Notes under the pieces: generated by a model
Seen by the model: only the letters and a program-made list of their open reading frames with translations
Told to the model about the DNA's origin: nothing
The model's database searches: none
Program-made: the position numbers and the translations under genes
From: Gloeopeniophorella convolvens
Taxonomy: Eukaryota > Basidiomycota > Agaricomycetes > Russulales
Length of the DNA: 64,000 nucleotides
Assembly (NCBI GenBank): GCA_022496205.1
Contig: WTXD01000093.1
Span: forward strand, 1 to 64,000
Reading direction: 5' to 3'
Shown: positions 63,543 to 64,000 of the stretch, in pieces
Position numbering within the stretch: position 1 is the stretch's first letter
Layout of the letters: the number at the start of each line of letters is the position of its first letter

Positions 63543-64000
63543 TCACAGGTTATCCTTTGGCAGGGATTTTGTGAAGCCGTCGGCGACCATGTCCTCAGTG
63601 CGAGTGCGCACCAATTCAATGACACCTTGTTCAACATATTCCCGTATAACATGATGCTTGATAGCAATATGTTTGGATCGCTTCCCAGTGACAGGATTTA
63701 ATGCCAAATCAATGGCACCTTTATTATCACCGTGAAGTGGGATCGCGGGATCCTCAACGTCATACTCAAGTTCCATGAAGAAGCTCCGATACCACTGAGC
63801 CTGGTTAGAGGCATCAGTCATGGCCATGTACTCTGCATGTGTAGTACTCTGGGCAATAGTCTTTTGCTTGCGTAAAGACTAAGAGATTGCACCATTGCAT
63901 AGCAAGAACACATAACTGAACGTGGAGTGGTAATTGTCTGGCTGGTCTGCCAGAGAGGAATCAGAGTAGCCACTAAGCCAACTCTTCGACATGCCATTAT
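63543..64000 (-). pseudogene. Copia-2 pol, RNase H (partial)
   Basis: C-terminal RNase H of a copia polyprotein: TIAQSTTHAEYMAMTDASNQ with the active-site Glu, LHGDNKGAIDLALNP with the Asp, KHIAIKHHVIREYV and the terminal DMVADGFTKSLPKD. It ends at 63543, shortly before the polypurine tract. Upstream (63840-64000) the frame continues as LLCNGAIS-stop-SLRKQ; the TAG stands where copia elements have Trp. So the element carries at least one nonsense change. The rest is outside the window. Confidence 0.88.

Larger units (their letters stand above)
62968..64000 (-). mobile_element. Copia-2, 3' end of a Ty1/copia element leaving the window
   Basis: Minus-strand element: 3' LTR at 62968-63489, polypurine tract and then the RNase H end of pol, continuing past 64000. 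Its LTR family also gave the solo LTRs at 58134 and (diverged) 26242 and the fragments inside FB-3. Confidence 0.92.

Overview
The window looks like a gene-poor, transposon-packed region of a filamentous fungal genome, most likely a basidiomycete (inference). The evidence is chromodomain Ty3/gypsy elements and Ty1/copia elements typical of fungi, the only host-like gene having two very short introns (53 and 46 nt) with fungal-style splice sites, and long AT-rich inverted repeats. Nearly everything is retrotransposon or DNA-transposon sequence, nested several levels deep. I resolved the nesting from target-site duplications (TSDs) and from reading frames that rejoin across insertions. Family names (GypA, GypB, GypC, Copia-1, Copia-2, FB) are mine.

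Layout. (1) 1-6130: Copia-1, minus strand, nearly full length. It sits in the gag of GypA-1. (2) 6131-27058: the rest of GypA-1 (plus strand). It is interrupted by foldback element FB-1 (9311-12018, 8-bp TSD), by a complete minus-strand GypA-2 (13291-21065, TSD TAAAG), by FB-2 (21740-25799, 8-bp TSD, itself carrying a 944-bp DNA element with TSD GTAC) and by a solo copia LTR inside its 3' LTR. (3) 27059-27144 and 62026-62457: two halves of one intron-containing host-like gene, split by (4) GypB-1 (27145-62020, plus strand, TSD CCTCC). GypB-1 contains FB-3 in its 5' LTR, a GypC solo LTR, GypA-3 in gag (35999-55584, TSD TCGCT), a Copia-1 solo LTR and a Copia-2 solo LTR. GypA-3 in turn carries GypB-2 in its reverse transcriptase (40982-51155, minus strand, TSD CAAAG) and three small insertions. 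(5) 62458-62967: AT-rich spacer with a GATAA-type repeat. (6) 62968-64000: the 3' end of a minus-strand Copia-2 element running off the window.

How the elements work. GypA and GypB encode gag, protease, reverse transcriptase, RNase H, and integrase with a C-terminal chromodomain. Both appear to prime reverse transcription by self-priming: the sequence just inside the 5' LTR is complementary to a stretch in the LTR where transcription probably starts. Copia-1 instead matches the anticodon arm of initiator tRNA-Met, the half-tRNA primer mode of Drosophila copia. The least familiar genes are ORF3 of GypA, a roughly 468-codon gene between pol and the 3' LTR seen in three copies and intact at 53610-55016, and ORF0 of GypB, about 3 kb of conserved coding sequence between the 5' LTR and gag. 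I recognise neither family. The three FB elements form a family of long perfect-looking hairpins with asymmetric ends and 8-bp TSDs.

Decay has two styles. Older copies carry C-to-T and G-to-A stop codons, as expected from cytosine methylation or a RIP-like process. The youngest element (GypB-2) and one solo LTR differ mainly by single-base losses in short runs, which may be assembly consensus errors.
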